Assembly: GCA_945787595.1 (NCBI GenBank)
Contig: CALZJV010000146.1
Coordinates: forward strand, 1 to 27,234
Length of the DNA: 27,234 nucleotides
Source of the DNA: an uncultured Desulfobacterales bacterium
GTDB taxonomy: Bacteria; Desulfobacterota; Desulfobacteria; Desulfobacterales; JAFDCJ01
Reading direction: 5' to 3'
Position numbers and translations under genes: made by a program. Numbering within the stretch: the stretch's first letter is position 1; every line of letters starts with the position of its first letter. Below the pieces are notes generated by a model. The model saw only the letters and a list, made by a program, of their open reading frames with translations, was not told the DNA's origin and did not search any database. Of this stretch, positions 1 to 8,435 are shown piece by piece.

Positions 1-1157
1 TGCCTTCATCGATACCATCGTCATTCTGAATCCTGGTCACAATTGAAGTGTCGATTGGTACCCGCAAGGTATCCTCATCCATTCCCTGAGCATCATGAGG
101 GTAACTATCTTCTTCAACAATTTCGGGCGGTGTGCTCAGCGACGTGTAGGTCACCGTCAGGGTGTCCGTACCCGTATTGCCCGCTGCATCCCTGGCCGTT
201 ACGGTGATGACATTCTGACCGCGGGATAGGGATAGGCCGCTTTTGCTCCATGAAGTTGTCCCGGTACAGTTACCGCTTCCGCCACGGTTGTTTGACCAGC
301 TTATTAGAGTTACAGCCACATTATCTGAAGCCGTACCACCTATGTTTAAAGAACTGTTGCTCGTGCTGTAGGTGGGATTCGATGTCGGTGAGGTGATCGA
401 AATTGAAGGTTCGATTGTCTCCCGGGTGTAGGTGCCGCTGGCGTTTGTCGTTTGATTATCGTTTATGGTTACGGTCTTATTGCCTGGCTTGGCCCAGCCT
501 GATACCGCTTTGAATTGGACTGTATGATTGCCAACTGACAGACCTGACTGCGTAGAACCACTATCTCGCCAACTGCCGCCATCCACGCGCCATTGTGCGC
601 CCGCTGAAACCGCGCCAGACGGCGCTATGGTCACCTTCAACGATCCGGTCTGCTTGGTATAAGTGCCGCTGGCGGTTGCTGTCTGATTATGGTTTATGGT
701 TTTGCCCTGATTACCTGGCTTACTCCAGCCTGATACCGATTTGAACTCCACTGTATGACTGCCAACCGAAAGACCAGACTGCCTATAGCCACTATTGCGC
801 CAGCTGCCGCCATCCACACGCCATTGCGCACCCGCCGAAACCGCTGCCGACGGCGCGATGGTCACCTTCAATGAACCATACCGAGGTATAATAACATAGG
901 TGCCGCTGGCGCTTGTCGTTTGATTAGCGTTTATGGTTTTGCTCTGATTGCCGGGCTTGGTCCAGCCTGATACAGATTTGAACTCCACTGTATGACTGCC
1001 AACCGAAAGGCCAGACTGCGTATAGCCACTATTGCGCCAACTGCCGCCATCCACACGCCATTGCGCGCCTGCTGAAACCGCTCCAGGCGGCGCTATGGTT
1101 ACCTTCAACGATCCGGCCTGGCGGGTGTAGGTGCCGCTGGCGCTTGTCGTCTGATTA
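1..1157 (-). pseudogene. C-terminal part of repeat-containing secreted protein, out of frame and running off the window edge
   Basis: On the minus strand this stretch is open from the frameshift near 1157 to the left edge, with no stop codon. It has no start of its own and continues the metallopeptidase-like protein encoded upstream. It encodes the end of repeat copy 1, three further 77-79 codon repeats with the cores GSLKVTIAP, AQWRVDGGSWR and VEFKxVSGW, then one Ig-like segment (about 140-420; motifs NPTYSTSNSSLNIGGTASDN and VITVTARDAAGNTGTDTLTV), then a Ser/Asp/Glu-rich stretch reaching the edge. The coding quality is as good as in the part before the shift, so the lesion is recent or a sequence error. 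Extracellular adhesion or surface binding is an inference from the repeat and Ig-like architecture. The true C-terminus lies outside the window. Confidence 0.72.
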
Positions 1158-1346
1158 GGAGTTTATGGTCACGCTCTGATTGCCTGGCTTGGTCCAGCCT
1201 GCTACCGCTTTGAACTCCACTGAATGACTGCCAACCGGCAGACCAGGCTGCGTATAATCACTATCTCGCCAACTGCCGCCATCCACACGCCATTGGGCAC
1301 CCGCTGAAACCGCCCCGGACGGCGCTATGGTCACCTTCAATGAACC
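417..1346 (-). repeat. Four tandem 77-79 codon protein repeats
   Basis: Four copies begin with the codons for GSLKV at about 1346, 1114, 877 and 646. Spacings are 232, 237 and 231 bases. A clean 77-codon unit is 231 bases, so the first interval holds one extra base (the frameshift) and the second holds two extra codons. Units carry AQWRVDGGSWR, GLSVGSHTVEFK, GWTKPGNQ and NQTTSASGTY. Such repeats are common in exported proteins of Desulfobacterota; function is not established. Confidence 0.9.
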
Positions 1347-2966
1347 GATCGCCGGATCTATCTGGTGGTGCTGTAATATTGCTGTTATCTCCGGATTGTA
1401 CCCATTTGAGCTTTGGATCCACTTGCTGTAAAATTCTAAAATATCGACCGGCTCATCGCTGTAAACTATGGACCAGATTCCGTTGTTTGAGGAACCATTT
1501 ATGCCATTTCCAATAGCATCCCAGCTCTCTGAGATTGACGCCGGGTCAAATATGTCCCACAAGGAAGCGGCAACGGCTCCTTCATCTTCAGGGTGATCTG
1601 CCTTTGGATTTGGTGGTTCAAAATCTATATGTAAAAATTGATCCTCAGTGTCATCATAAAATCTGTCATTCTGAATTGCCGCTTGTAAGAAGTTCGCCCA
1701 CCCTTCGGTCCAAGCACATCCCAAACTCGAATGGGCACCCCAATAATGGCTATAACAATTCGGCGACGACGGCATACTATCGCCATAGATTTTATACATC
1801 ACAAAATGACCATATTCATGCAGAAACACATCCGGATCCCATCTGTCGCCGGCAAGCAGATCTATTGACCCTCCGGGATGATAATGCGTACCATCGCTTG
1901 TATTTGTTGGGCTCCATCTGACTTGCAGATTATATGTATTTTTCCAACCGACATTGACATCCAAATAGTCGAAGGCATCGTTGGCAATAATGTCATAGAT
2001 ATACCAGGCCATTCGATTATTAGCATCATCAATTGAATAAGATCCTAGATCCACATAACCGTCAGCAACGTTGTTCTGAACCGCAGTGACAGAATCGTAA
2101 AGTTTACTGGGATTCGAGAAATCCGTTACTCGCACAGAGCGATTATCAGTGGAGAACACTTTCACATAGATATCTTGACCACCGCCTTCACTATCATTGT
2201 TTGAAATATTGCCTGAAGCGTAGTAGCCACTGTTGTCGGTATGGGTGGTTTCAAGTAAGGTATCACCAGATGCATCAGCGTCCCAAATCTCAACCCTGGC
2301 ACCTCTAAGTGGCTGGTCGACACCGCCCTTATCTTGATAAGACCAGGATCCTTTCACCACAATTTGACTCGGTCCAGGAGCCGCCAAAGATGAATCCTGT
2401 TGATCTTTTATCGATGTATGATCCGGCAGCACGGGTACCGGAAGTTTACTATGATTTCCGATTTTAATTGCTTTTGAACGATTGTCGGCTATTTCACTAA
2501 TAAAGCTGGTTTTGCTTATTTCAGAAAATTCCTCAGCTATATGTACATAAAGCGCTTCCCTTTTACCGAATATATAATCAGTCTCCTGACTGGTAGCACT
2601 CGCTGATATTTCATATTCACCTATTGCGGCAGGTAAGACTTCTATTTGATATATCGTTGTCGAACCGGAAGATAAATCCTCAATTAGATGGGTGCTGCCG
2701 GAAATAAGTTTAAACCCTTCGTTCGGGACCTCAATATCGATCAGCGTGTTGGGAGCATCTTTCAAAGCCCTTATCTCGATATTAAGGACCGCGTGCTCAT
2801 TTAGCATCGGCACCGATGAGAAATAAAGTTCAATTTCCATTGGTACATTGCTTTTTTGATTTTGCCCATAGATTCCATTATCCCCCCCAGCCAAATCGAC
2901 TTGGAAAAGAAAACAAACTGCAAAAACGCCAATGATGCATATCTTTGTCAATTTTTTTCCTATCAT
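1155..2966 (-). CDS. Secreted gluzincin-like metallopeptidase with C-terminal repeats (ends early by frameshift)
   Basis: The product starts with a signal peptide (basic MIGKKLTK, then a hydrophobic stretch to about residue 25), so it is exported. A region around 190-290 looks like a carboxypeptidase-regulatory or SdrD-B-like beta domain (GARVEIWDADASGDTLLETT). The motif HEYGH at about residues 383-387 fits an HExxH zinc site, with TEGWA (Glu about 421) as a possible third ligand. After about residue 540 the first 77-residue repeat begins, and the reading frame hits a stop at 1155. I chose the ATG at 2966 because GGAGG lies 9 bases upstream; a TTG at 2972 would leave only 3 bases. No peptidase family is assigned with certainty. 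Substrate and the need for the missing C-terminus are unknown. Confidence 0.82.
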   Translation of the reverse strand: MIGKKLTKICIIGVFAVCFLFQVDLAGGDNGIYGQNQKSNVPMEIELYFSSVPMLNEHAVLNIEIRALKDAPNTLIDIEVPNEGFKLISGSTHLIEDLSSGSTTIYQIEVLPAAIGEYEISASATSQETDYIFGKREALYVHIAEEFSEISKTSFISEIADNRSKAIKIGNHSKLPVPVLPDHTSIKDQQDSSLAAPGPSQIVVKGSWSYQDKGGVDQPLRGARVEIWDADASGDTLLETTHTDNSGYYASGNISNNDSEGGGQDIYVKVFSTDNRSVRVTDFSNPSKLYDSVTAVQNNVADGYVDLGSYSIDDANNRMAWYIYDIIANDAFDYLDVNVGWKNTYNLQVRWSPTNTSDGTHYHPGGSIDLLAGDRWDPDVFLHEYGHFVMYKIYGDSMPSSPNCYSHYWGAHSSLGCAWTEGWANFLQAAIQNDRFYDDTEDQFLHIDFEPPNPKADHPEDEGAVAASLWDIFDPASISESWDAIGNGINGSSNNGIWSIVYSDEPVDILEFYSKWIQSSNGYNPEITAILQHHQIDPAIGSLKVTIAPSGAVSAGAQWRVDGGSWRDSDYTQPGLPVGSHSVEFKAVAGWTKPGNQSVTINS

Positions 2967-3027
2967 GGTCAATTACCTCCGAATTAATTGTCTTTGTGAG
3001 GAAATTTTGTGTTTGGAGAAAAACGGA

Positions 3028-3426
3028 TCATTTGCTTGAATAGCCTCCTAGTATTTCTCCACTTTCTTTATCGACATAGACAGTTCTGCCGGCGCCGACT
3101 GCATCAGGGACAATTAGAGTTACTACCCAGCACAACCTATGAATCCCAGGTTCTAAAATCTTATATGTATTAAATTCGTTGGCCGTTATAACCTTTTCTT
3201 CGATTTTAATTTTATAATTAATCGTATTTTCTATATTTAGATATTCCTTGGCTAGGTTTACAGCGTCTTGATAGCTTATGGCTCTCGCCGGCTTGTTCAC
3301 CGGGTCAGTTTCATCCTCAACAGAAAAACTGACGTTCCCGGATGGATTGGCAATAGATAAAATCAAAACACAAAAAAACGTGAGACTGAGCCAGCTTAAT
3401 GCTATCGTGTGTTCGATTTTTTTCAT
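3028..3426 (-). CDS. Small secreted PepSY-like protein
   Basis: A 132-residue protein with a signal peptide (MKKIEHTIALSWLSLTFFCV). The mature part has the shape of a PepSY domain: a helix (AISYQDAVNLAKEYL, about 49-63), a beta stretch, then a closing segment CWVVTLIVPDAVG...RTVYVDKESGEILGGY where the pattern V-D-x-x-x-G-x-I is typical. PepSY domains are often found near or within secreted peptidases, sometimes as inhibitors. Here the gene sits 61 bases upstream of the metallopeptidase-like gene on the same strand, so co-expression and a chaperone or inhibitor role are plausible but inferred. A GAGGG sequence precedes the ATG at 3426. A hairpin with a T-run lies in its leader. Confidence 0.72.
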   Translation of the reverse strand: MKKIEHTIALSWLSLTFFCVLILSIANPSGNVSFSVEDETDPVNKPARAISYQDAVNLAKEYLNIENTINYKIKIEEKVITANEFNTYKILEPGIHRLCWVVTLIVPDAVGAGRTVYVDKESGEILGGYSSK

Positions 3427-3449
3427 CTCATCCCTCTTCGTGTTCCAAT

Positions 3450-3488
3450 AAAAAAAGCCAAGCCGCCATATTATGGCAACTTGGCTTT
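3450..3488 (-). terminator. Intrinsic terminator or attenuator hairpin in leader of PepSY-like gene
   Basis: AAAGCCAAG (3454-3462) pairs with CTTGGCTTT (3480-3488), with a nested GCCATA/TATGGC. Read on the minus strand the stem is followed by seven T residues (3456-3450), the layout of a rho-independent terminator. It lies just upstream of the ATG at 3426 and far (over 750 bases) from the next minus-strand gene, so attenuation of the PepSY/peptidase pair is possible. Confidence 0.6.
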
Positions 3489-3515
3489 GGTTTTTTTGGG
3501 AAGGTCTGCATTAAT

Positions 3516-3535
3516 CCCATCCTGGCCTCGGTGGG
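3516..3535 (-). promoter_or_regulatory. Stem-loop upstream of the terminator-like hairpin (possible leader RNA)
   Basis: On the minus strand CCCACC (3535-3530) can pair with GG-A-TGGG (3522-3516) with one bulged A and a seven-base loop. It precedes the hairpin at 3450-3488. The pair of stem-loops looks like an attenuated leader. I compared it by eye with the c-di-GMP (GEMM) consensus and did not find the conserved ACGCAAAGCC core, so no riboswitch class is assigned. Confidence 0.25.
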
Positions 3536-3539
3536 TTTG

Positions 3540-4070
3540 TGTTGTCTTGAAAGTTAAAAAGAGCTTGGTCTAAATGTATCAAATCGACCTGCAGTTTAAT
3601 GAAAAATAAGGTATTGTTTTGTAGTTATCCATATGTTTTTCATTTATGCAATTAATTTGAATAAGTCAAGGATTATTTAATAACAAACTGAAATAATTTA
3701 CTAAATTTCATTTATTGACTGATTTTACCTAAGCATGAATATGACTTCATATACTAAATAACAATTATTTTATTATATAAATATTTCATCTCATCCATAC
3801 TATCGGCCAACCCCTGATCCACCTCAAATGAGCTTAATTCAATTATTGAAAAAAGGTTGGCTTGGTTTATTTGAAATGGTTCCTTAATTTAGGCGCAAAC
3901 ACAAACCGCGAATTAAGGATAGGGACAATATGCGAATGGCAACAGGTGATTTAGCGGGAAAGGGGTTTTAATGACGAGGGAGAAGGAATCAGAATTTTAT
4001 CGCATTGCTTTGAGTAAAGAATCCTGGCTTTGGTTTGCCCTTGGGAAGGGCTTTTAATGATAGCTGGTGT
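3540..4070. other. AT-rich intergenic region without a recognisable gene
   Basis: No coding frame of convincing composition is visible on either strand. The left half (about 3590-3790) is very AT-rich and probably contains the minus-strand promoter of the PepSY-like gene, but I could not pick out a clear -35/-10 pair. Confidence 0.5.
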
Positions 4071-4073
4071 TGA

Positions 4074-4208
4074 AACTCAGAATTCAGTAGCCAGAAGTCA
4101 GGAGTCAGAATAGAAGATGTCGCTTTGCGCCGACACATTCTAAATCTTCCGGCTGAGCCGAAGGCGAATACCTTATTCTGAATTCTGCCTTCTGAGTTCT
4201 GTATTCTT
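4074..4208. repeat. Low-complexity inverted repeat, CAGAATTCAG type
   Basis: The left arm (about 4074-4112) consists of loose repeats of the kind CAGAATTCAG, CAGAAGTCAG, GAGTCAGAATA. The right arm (about 4174-4208) is its imperfect reverse complement (TATTCTGAATTCTG, CTTCTGAGTTCTG). The arms flank about 60 bases. This fold-back is non-coding and belongs to the same general class as those at 11860, 16122 and 23462. Confidence 0.65.
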
Positions 4209-4241
4209 GTCGGCCCTTATTCCATTGCCCCGATTTTACGG

Positions 4242-4559
4242 CTAATCCTCCTTTTTCTCCACTTCTCTCAAAAGCTTGTTGAGCGTATCGTTTAAAGCCA
4301 ACAGTGAAACTCTGATGTCGTTTAACTGCCGGACAATGGTATCTTTTTCCCCGCTGCTGTGCGGCAACCTAACAGCGCCGCCTCCGATCTTGCGGGAAAT
4401 ATCATCCAATCGAATGCCCAGGGTAACGATAAAATACAGCAGGAGGAGAAACGCGAAATTTTCCTCCTGCCAGTAGAGAAACCGCCAGCCAAAGATTATA
4501 ATGATAAAAAAAATGACACTGGTAAATATATAGGGACGATCGATGATCCATTTTTTCAT
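4242..4559 (-). CDS. Small membrane protein, hypothetical
   Basis: A 105-residue protein with two predicted membrane segments (about residues 10-25, FTSVIFFIIIIFGWRF, and 34-48, FAFLLLLYFIVTLGI). A cytoplasmic C-terminal tail of charged heptad-like sequence follows (EKDTIVRQLNDIRVSLLALN), probably a short coiled coil. The start overlaps the stop of the acyl-CoA synthetase gene by four bases, so the two are translationally coupled and probably one transcript. I do not recognise a family. A role alongside the synthetase at the membrane is only an inference from the overlap. Confidence 0.65.
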   Translation of the reverse strand: MKKWIIDRPYIFTSVIFFIIIIFGWRFLYWQEENFAFLLLLYFIVTLGIRLDDISRKIGGGAVRLPHSSGEKDTIVRQLNDIRVSLLALNDTLNKLLREVEKKED

Positions 4560-6295
4560 TTAGCTTTATCAATCTCCTCGTCTCTGAGCACACGGCGCAG
4601 GATCTTACCGACATTTGAAACCGGCAGGGCCTCTCTGAACTCAACAATCTTTGGACGTTTGTACCCGGCCATGTTTTCCTTGCAAAACGCAAGAATTTCT
4701 TCCTCAGTGGCTGTTTCTCCGGGTTTGAGCTGGATGTAGGCTTTGACCGTTTCTCCGCTCTTGGCATCCGGCACCCCCACCACAGCGGCAAGAGCCACCT
4801 TGGAGTGAGTGAAGAGAATATCCTCCACATCCCGCGGGTAAACATTGAACCCCCCTACCAGGATCATGTCCTTTTTACGGTCGGTAATCAGGATATAGCC
4901 CTCTTCATCGACATGACCGATATCACCGGTCAAAAAATAGCGCATCCCGTTTATCTCACGAAATACCTTTTCGTTTTCGTCCGGCTTTTGCCAGTAGCCT
5001 TGCATAACCTGGGGACCACAGATGGCAATTTCTCCATCTTCACCTAACGGCAGTTCATTGAGCCCGGTATCGATGTCTAAGATTTTGATATCGGTGCCCG
5101 GTATTGGAAAACCGATGGTGCCGATCTTTCGCTGCTCGAGGTTGGTCGGATTGACCGCAGCGATGGGGGCGGTTTCACTTAGTCCATAGCCTTCAAAAAT
5201 GACGGAGCCGGTTTTTTCTTCAAACTGCCGGCATACTTCTGGCGGCAACGGTGCACCACCGGAAAAACACCCCATGAGCGAGTTCAATTCGTACTGGTCG
5301 AGATGAGGGTGGTTGGTAAAAGCAACAAAAATCGTCGGTACGGCCGGCATAACCGTTGGTTTGTGTTTTTGGACGATTTTCAGCACCTCGGTAAATGGTG
5401 GATTCCCCGCCCGGGGGTCCGGGACGCATATGATCTTGCCGCCGTTCGAGCAGGCCGAAAGTAACGCGCAGGTCATGCCGAAGCTATGGTACCAGGGCAG
5501 AACACCAAGGTAGGTGTGAAATCCGCCTTTGCGTGTTTTCTCCGGCTTTGCGCCCGGTTCATGCACCAAGCGAATCCACTCATTTGACGCTGCCAGATCG
5601 TAGGCAAAATTGGTGTGCGTCAGCGCTGCTCCTTTGGGTACACCAGTGGTCCCGCCGGTATAAATAATCAGGGCCAGATCTTCAACCGGATTGATTTCGA
5701 GCGCAGGCGGCCGGGGCTGGGCCGACGCCACCACCTCATCAAAGAAAAGGTGACCGGATTCATAATGTTGTGCTTTGGGAATCTTACCTAGCAGCCCGCC
5801 TATAAGCGCTTTAACTTTTGGAAGGTAAGATTTGACACTGCAAATGACAACCGATTCCACCCCGGTATCCTTAACGGCCGCAACCGCGGTCGGATAAAAC
5901 TGCGGGTGATCCATACAAAAAACCACCTTGGCACCGGCGTCATTCAGCTGGTAATTCAGTTCGTTGGCTGTGTAAAGGGGATTACAGGTCACACACACGG
6001 CACCGGCTTTGAGGATGCCGAAAAATATGGCCGGATAATGGGGAAGATTGGGCAGAAAGATGGCAACCCGATCCCCCTTCTGAATACCGCGGGAAACTAA
6101 AAAGTTGGCTACCCTGTCAGCAGTATCCTTTACCTGGGCATAGGTTCGCGTGGCGTCATTGAAAATGGTGTAAACCAGACTGGGGTAAGCCTGTGCAGAT
6201 TCGTCAAGAATAGAAAACAGCGGCTTTTCATAATCTGACACATTATGGGAAACGCCTTCGGGCCAGTTGGGAGTGGGCCAGGTCTTTGCAGCCAT
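4556..6295 (-). CDS. Long-chain-fatty-acid--CoA ligase family (AMP-forming acyl-CoA synthetase)
   Basis: A 579-residue member of the ANL superfamily, which activates carboxylic acids with ATP and CoA through an acyl-adenylate. The P-loop YTGGTTGVPKG is at about residues 212-222. Later motifs include EGYGLSET (A5), the adenylate-binding YFLTGDIGHVDEEGY (A7), the hinge TDRKKDMILVGGFNVYP (A8) and the catalytic lysine near the C-terminus in VSNVGKILRR (A10). Length and motif order match the FadD-like ligases. The start is fixed by AAGGAGG just upstream of the ATG at 6295. The exact acid (long-chain, aromatic or other) cannot be read from sequence. Aromatic-acid ligases are in the same superfamily, and a BamB-type cluster lies 3 kb away, but a link is speculative. 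Confidence 0.9.
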   Translation of the reverse strand: MAAKTWPTPNWPEGVSHNVSDYEKPLFSILDESAQAYPSLVYTIFNDATRTYAQVKDTADRVANFLVSRGIQKGDRVAIFLPNLPHYPAIFFGILKAGAVCVTCNPLYTANELNYQLNDAGAKVVFCMDHPQFYPTAVAAVKDTGVESVVICSVKSYLPKVKALIGGLLGKIPKAQHYESGHLFFDEVVASAQPRPPALEINPVEDLALIIYTGGTTGVPKGAALTHTNFAYDLAASNEWIRLVHEPGAKPEKTRKGGFHTYLGVLPWYHSFGMTCALLSACSNGGKIICVPDPRAGNPPFTEVLKIVQKHKPTVMPAVPTIFVAFTNHPHLDQYELNSLMGCFSGGAPLPPEVCRQFEEKTGSVIFEGYGLSETAPIAAVNPTNLEQRKIGTIGFPIPGTDIKILDIDTGLNELPLGEDGEIAICGPQVMQGYWQKPDENEKVFREINGMRYFLTGDIGHVDEEGYILITDRKKDMILVGGFNVYPRDVEDILFTHSKVALAAVVGVPDAKSGETVKAYIQLKPGETATEEEILAFCKENMAGYKRPKIVEFREALPVSNVGKILRRVLRDEEIDKAK

Positions 6296-6429
6296 ATTTA
6301 CCTCCTTGTGCTGATAGTTAATACCCCAATTGCAAAATTCGTCGAATAGCTCTAGTACTATGAAGATTGGATTGCCGGGGCAGTATATTGAAAACCATCG
6401 TGGGTGTCAAATAAGAAAGCAGGAGAATT

Positions 6430-7133
6430 CTAGATGGAGTCTGAAAACTCGGCTTGAATCACTCCATACAGTTGTTCGCCGATAATCAGACCAAGATCAA
6501 TGAACCCGGGGCCGTATTTTTTTCCGGTTGGCGTCCGGAACGTTGTTTTAATTTTTTCAAGCCCTTCCATCCCCCGGGGATATCGGGCCATGAATTTGGA
6601 TAGGGGCGGATTATAGAATGATATCATGTCCCATAAAGTGTCGGTGAAATTATCAGGTCCCCAACGAAATTTATCGGCATCGTAAAGGCAGTCTGATACC
6701 AGTGCACCTTTGGATGTGGCGATAAGGATATCGTTTTTAAAGGCCTCGTGGTTGTGAATGGCCCGGCAAACGTCTTCGACCTCATCGGGCGCAAGCGGAT
6801 AGTCTTTAAGTATGTCGCGTGCACGCGCCGCTCCCAGTTTGGCATGTTCCTTTTTTTTACGCTTGATATCGTGTAAAAGCCCGGCGCATTGGACAACCTG
6901 CATTCTATGCGCCAACATGGATTTGCCATAACCGGCCTTCTGCCCCTCAATATACAGCAGGGCGCCGGCGTCAATGGTTACCTTGACGGCATGTTGCAGA
7001 CCGTGTCCAAAATTATCTTCCAGGTGATCGGCAACAAATCCATGCAGTTTTTTTATAGATAGAAATCCGGAGGCGGAAAGGTTGAAACAATTTGGCGGGC
7101 ACGCTCACGCAGACGAGTATAAATCGGTTGCAT
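6430..7133 (-). CDS. HD-domain phosphohydrolase-like protein, with probable frameshift near its N-terminus
   Basis: The main frame encodes an HD-superfamily metal-dependent phosphohydrolase: a first histidine region DNFGHGLQHAVKV, the HD pair in GLLHDIKRKKKEHAKLGA, then helical HNHEAF and DADKFRWG, the usual order of ligands. This frame is open well upstream of 6918 to about 7056 but has no convincing start codon there. In the adjacent frame an ATG at 7133 begins MQPIYTRLRERARQIVSTF and ends at a TAA (7055-7053) beside a run of seven A residues (7054-7048). Joining the two frames gives a coherent protein (...PPDFYL-SIKKLHGFVAD...), so a one-base deletion near 7050-7060 is likely. Substrate is unknown. 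The ATG at 6918 would cut off the first ligands and is not the real start. Confidence 0.68.
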
Positions 7134-7158
7134 TATAAAAGAATTCGGGAAATTTTGT

Positions 7159-7665
7159 TTACGATTTATCGTATCCTTCAATTAATGCAAATGGTTCACC
7201 ACACACTTTCCAGAGGCCATTTTCCTCAACCAGGGTAAGGGTCTCTTCAACTTGATAGGTTTCCCCGAGACTAAATATTTTCGCCACTAGAGCAAAAACC
7301 GGGTTAACGGCACGCCTGCGATTACAATTGATTCGAACCTCAGCAACGTTTTCATCCATCATCCGAGTTTCGGTTTCAATGTGAAACAGGGCCATCTTCA
7401 TCCAGCTGACATCAAACCCCTCGGATTTAGCCCGATCGGCCACACGGCCAAGATAATCGTCGACAACATCACTCTCGCCATCTTCGGCGATGTCACTGCA
7501 AAGACGCTTTTCCATAGCTTTGTTCAACTTAAAATATGCCTTGGAAAATTCCACTGCCGCCTTGCCGGGGGACTCGTGATGATCGGCCATAACCAGTACA
7601 ATTTGCAAAATGAAAGCCACAACAATGACAGCTGCTATCTTTGGATATTTGCTGTTGCTACCCAT
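7159..7665 (-). CDS. Exported hypothetical protein
   Basis: A 168-residue protein with an N-terminal signal sequence (hydrophobic IAAVIVVAFILQIVLVM, about 10-26) followed by a soluble region. The mature part resembles small proteins of the NTF2/DUF4878 shape (helical start AAVEFSKAYFKLNKAM, C-terminal strand VEENGLWKVCGEPFAL), but I cannot name a family with confidence. Two cysteines (CSD, VCGEP) and RINCNRRR are visible. GGAGG lies eight bases before the ATG at 7665. The gene ends 25 bases from the ATG of the HD-domain protein, so the two probably share a transcript. Confidence 0.7.
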   Translation of the reverse strand: MGSNSKYPKIAAVIVVAFILQIVLVMADHHESPGKAAVEFSKAYFKLNKAMEKRLCSDIAEDGESDVVDDYLGRVADRAKSEGFDVSWMKMALFHIETETRMMDENVAEVRINCNRRRAVNPVFALVAKIFSLGETYQVEETLTLVEENGLWKVCGEPFALIEGYDKS

Positions 7666-7999
7666 CTACCCTACCTCCTTGTTAAACCGTCATACCTTAA
7701 TATATTTGATTCGTTTTCCGCTGCTCAAATAACATGGATCACAGACGATGACAAGAATTTTTAAAAGATCAAAGATCTGCGATTAATTTTAAATATAACA
7801 CCTATCTATCCGAAACAACGAGGTTTTTAAATCTGTTTTGCCTTAATTTTCTTATCAATTGCTGTTATTGGGTAATTTTTCGTTTTTATTGTGGTCTGTT
7901 CATATGGTAGTTGAACTGGCAGGGAGATTTGGAATTCGTATTATCAGAGTACAATTAACCTGCAACCCCGCAGATGCATTTTTGCGAGGGGCGTTATCA
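7666..7999. other. Divergent intergenic region
   Basis: This separates a minus-strand gene from plus-strand dgkA and should hold promoters for both. An open frame runs from 7859 into dgkA, but the extra 47 residues do not look like DgkA, and better starts lie at 8000 or 8015. No clear promoter or hairpin was identified. Confidence 0.4.
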
Positions 8000-8389
8000 A
8001 TGAGGCTGGTGAATATGGTAGAAAAAAAGGATACGTTGATACGTCACATTATGAACGCCTTTGTTTATACTTTCGCCGGATTGAAGGCGGTCTGGAAAAA
8101 TGAACTGGCCTTTCGCACCGAGGCCATCGTCATTTTAATATTACTGCCCGCGGGCATTTGGCTCGGAAGATCTGCTGTCGAATGGGCCCTGCTGATCGCA
8201 TCCTGCCTTCTGATTCTGATCACTGAATTGCTGAACTCCGCTTTGGAAGCTGTAGTGGATCGCATCGGGCCCCAGCGGCATGAATTGTCCAAACGTGCCA
8301 AAGATATGGGTTCCGCAGCGGCATTCATCAGCATGATCACAGCGGCTGTCGTGTGGGGGATGATTGCCTTCGGACGCTTCTTTGGCTGA
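8000..8389 (+). CDS. dgkA: Diacylglycerol kinase, prokaryotic membrane type
   Basis: DgkA is a small trimeric inner-membrane enzyme that phosphorylates diacylglycerol with ATP and returns it to phospholipid synthesis. The family signature is clear: FAGLKAVWKNELAFRTE at the N-terminal amphipathic part and ITELLNSALEAVVDRIG followed by HELSKRAKDMGSAAAF, holding the conserved E-x2-N-S-A-x-E active-site residues. Three membrane segments follow the usual order. Length from 8000 is 129 residues, close to the usual 120 or so. Starts at 8000 (GAGGGG eight bases upstream) and at 8015 (GAGG eight bases upstream) are both plausible; the longer open frame from 7859 is not. The gene is alone on its strand, with a broken flavoprotein gene downstream. 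Confidence 0.93.
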   Translation: MRLVNMVEKKDTLIRHIMNAFVYTFAGLKAVWKNELAFRTEAIVILILLPAGIWLGRSAVEWALLIASCLLILITELLNSALEAVVDRIGPQRHELSKRAKDMGSAAAFISMITAAVVWGMIAFGRFFG

Positions 8390-8435
8390 AAATGTGATTT
8401 TCTTTATGCTATATTCAGGATAAAAAGGGGATGCT

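Noticed and set aside
417..1346. Regular repeats as a CRISPR array
   Set aside because: Units are 231 bases, fully coding, with no unique spacers; they are protein repeats.
1535..1921. Plus-strand ORF of 128 codons
   Set aside because: It lies antisense inside the metallopeptidase-like gene, has unnatural composition and no ribosome site.
3450..3540. c-di-GMP (GEMM) riboswitch
   Set aside because: The conserved ACGCAAAGCC and GNRA-capped stem were not found; only a terminator-like stem and one other stem-loop are visible.
7859..7999. N-terminal extension of dgkA from a TTG start
   Set aside because: The extra 47 residues have no likeness to DgkA, and two good starts with ribosome sites follow.
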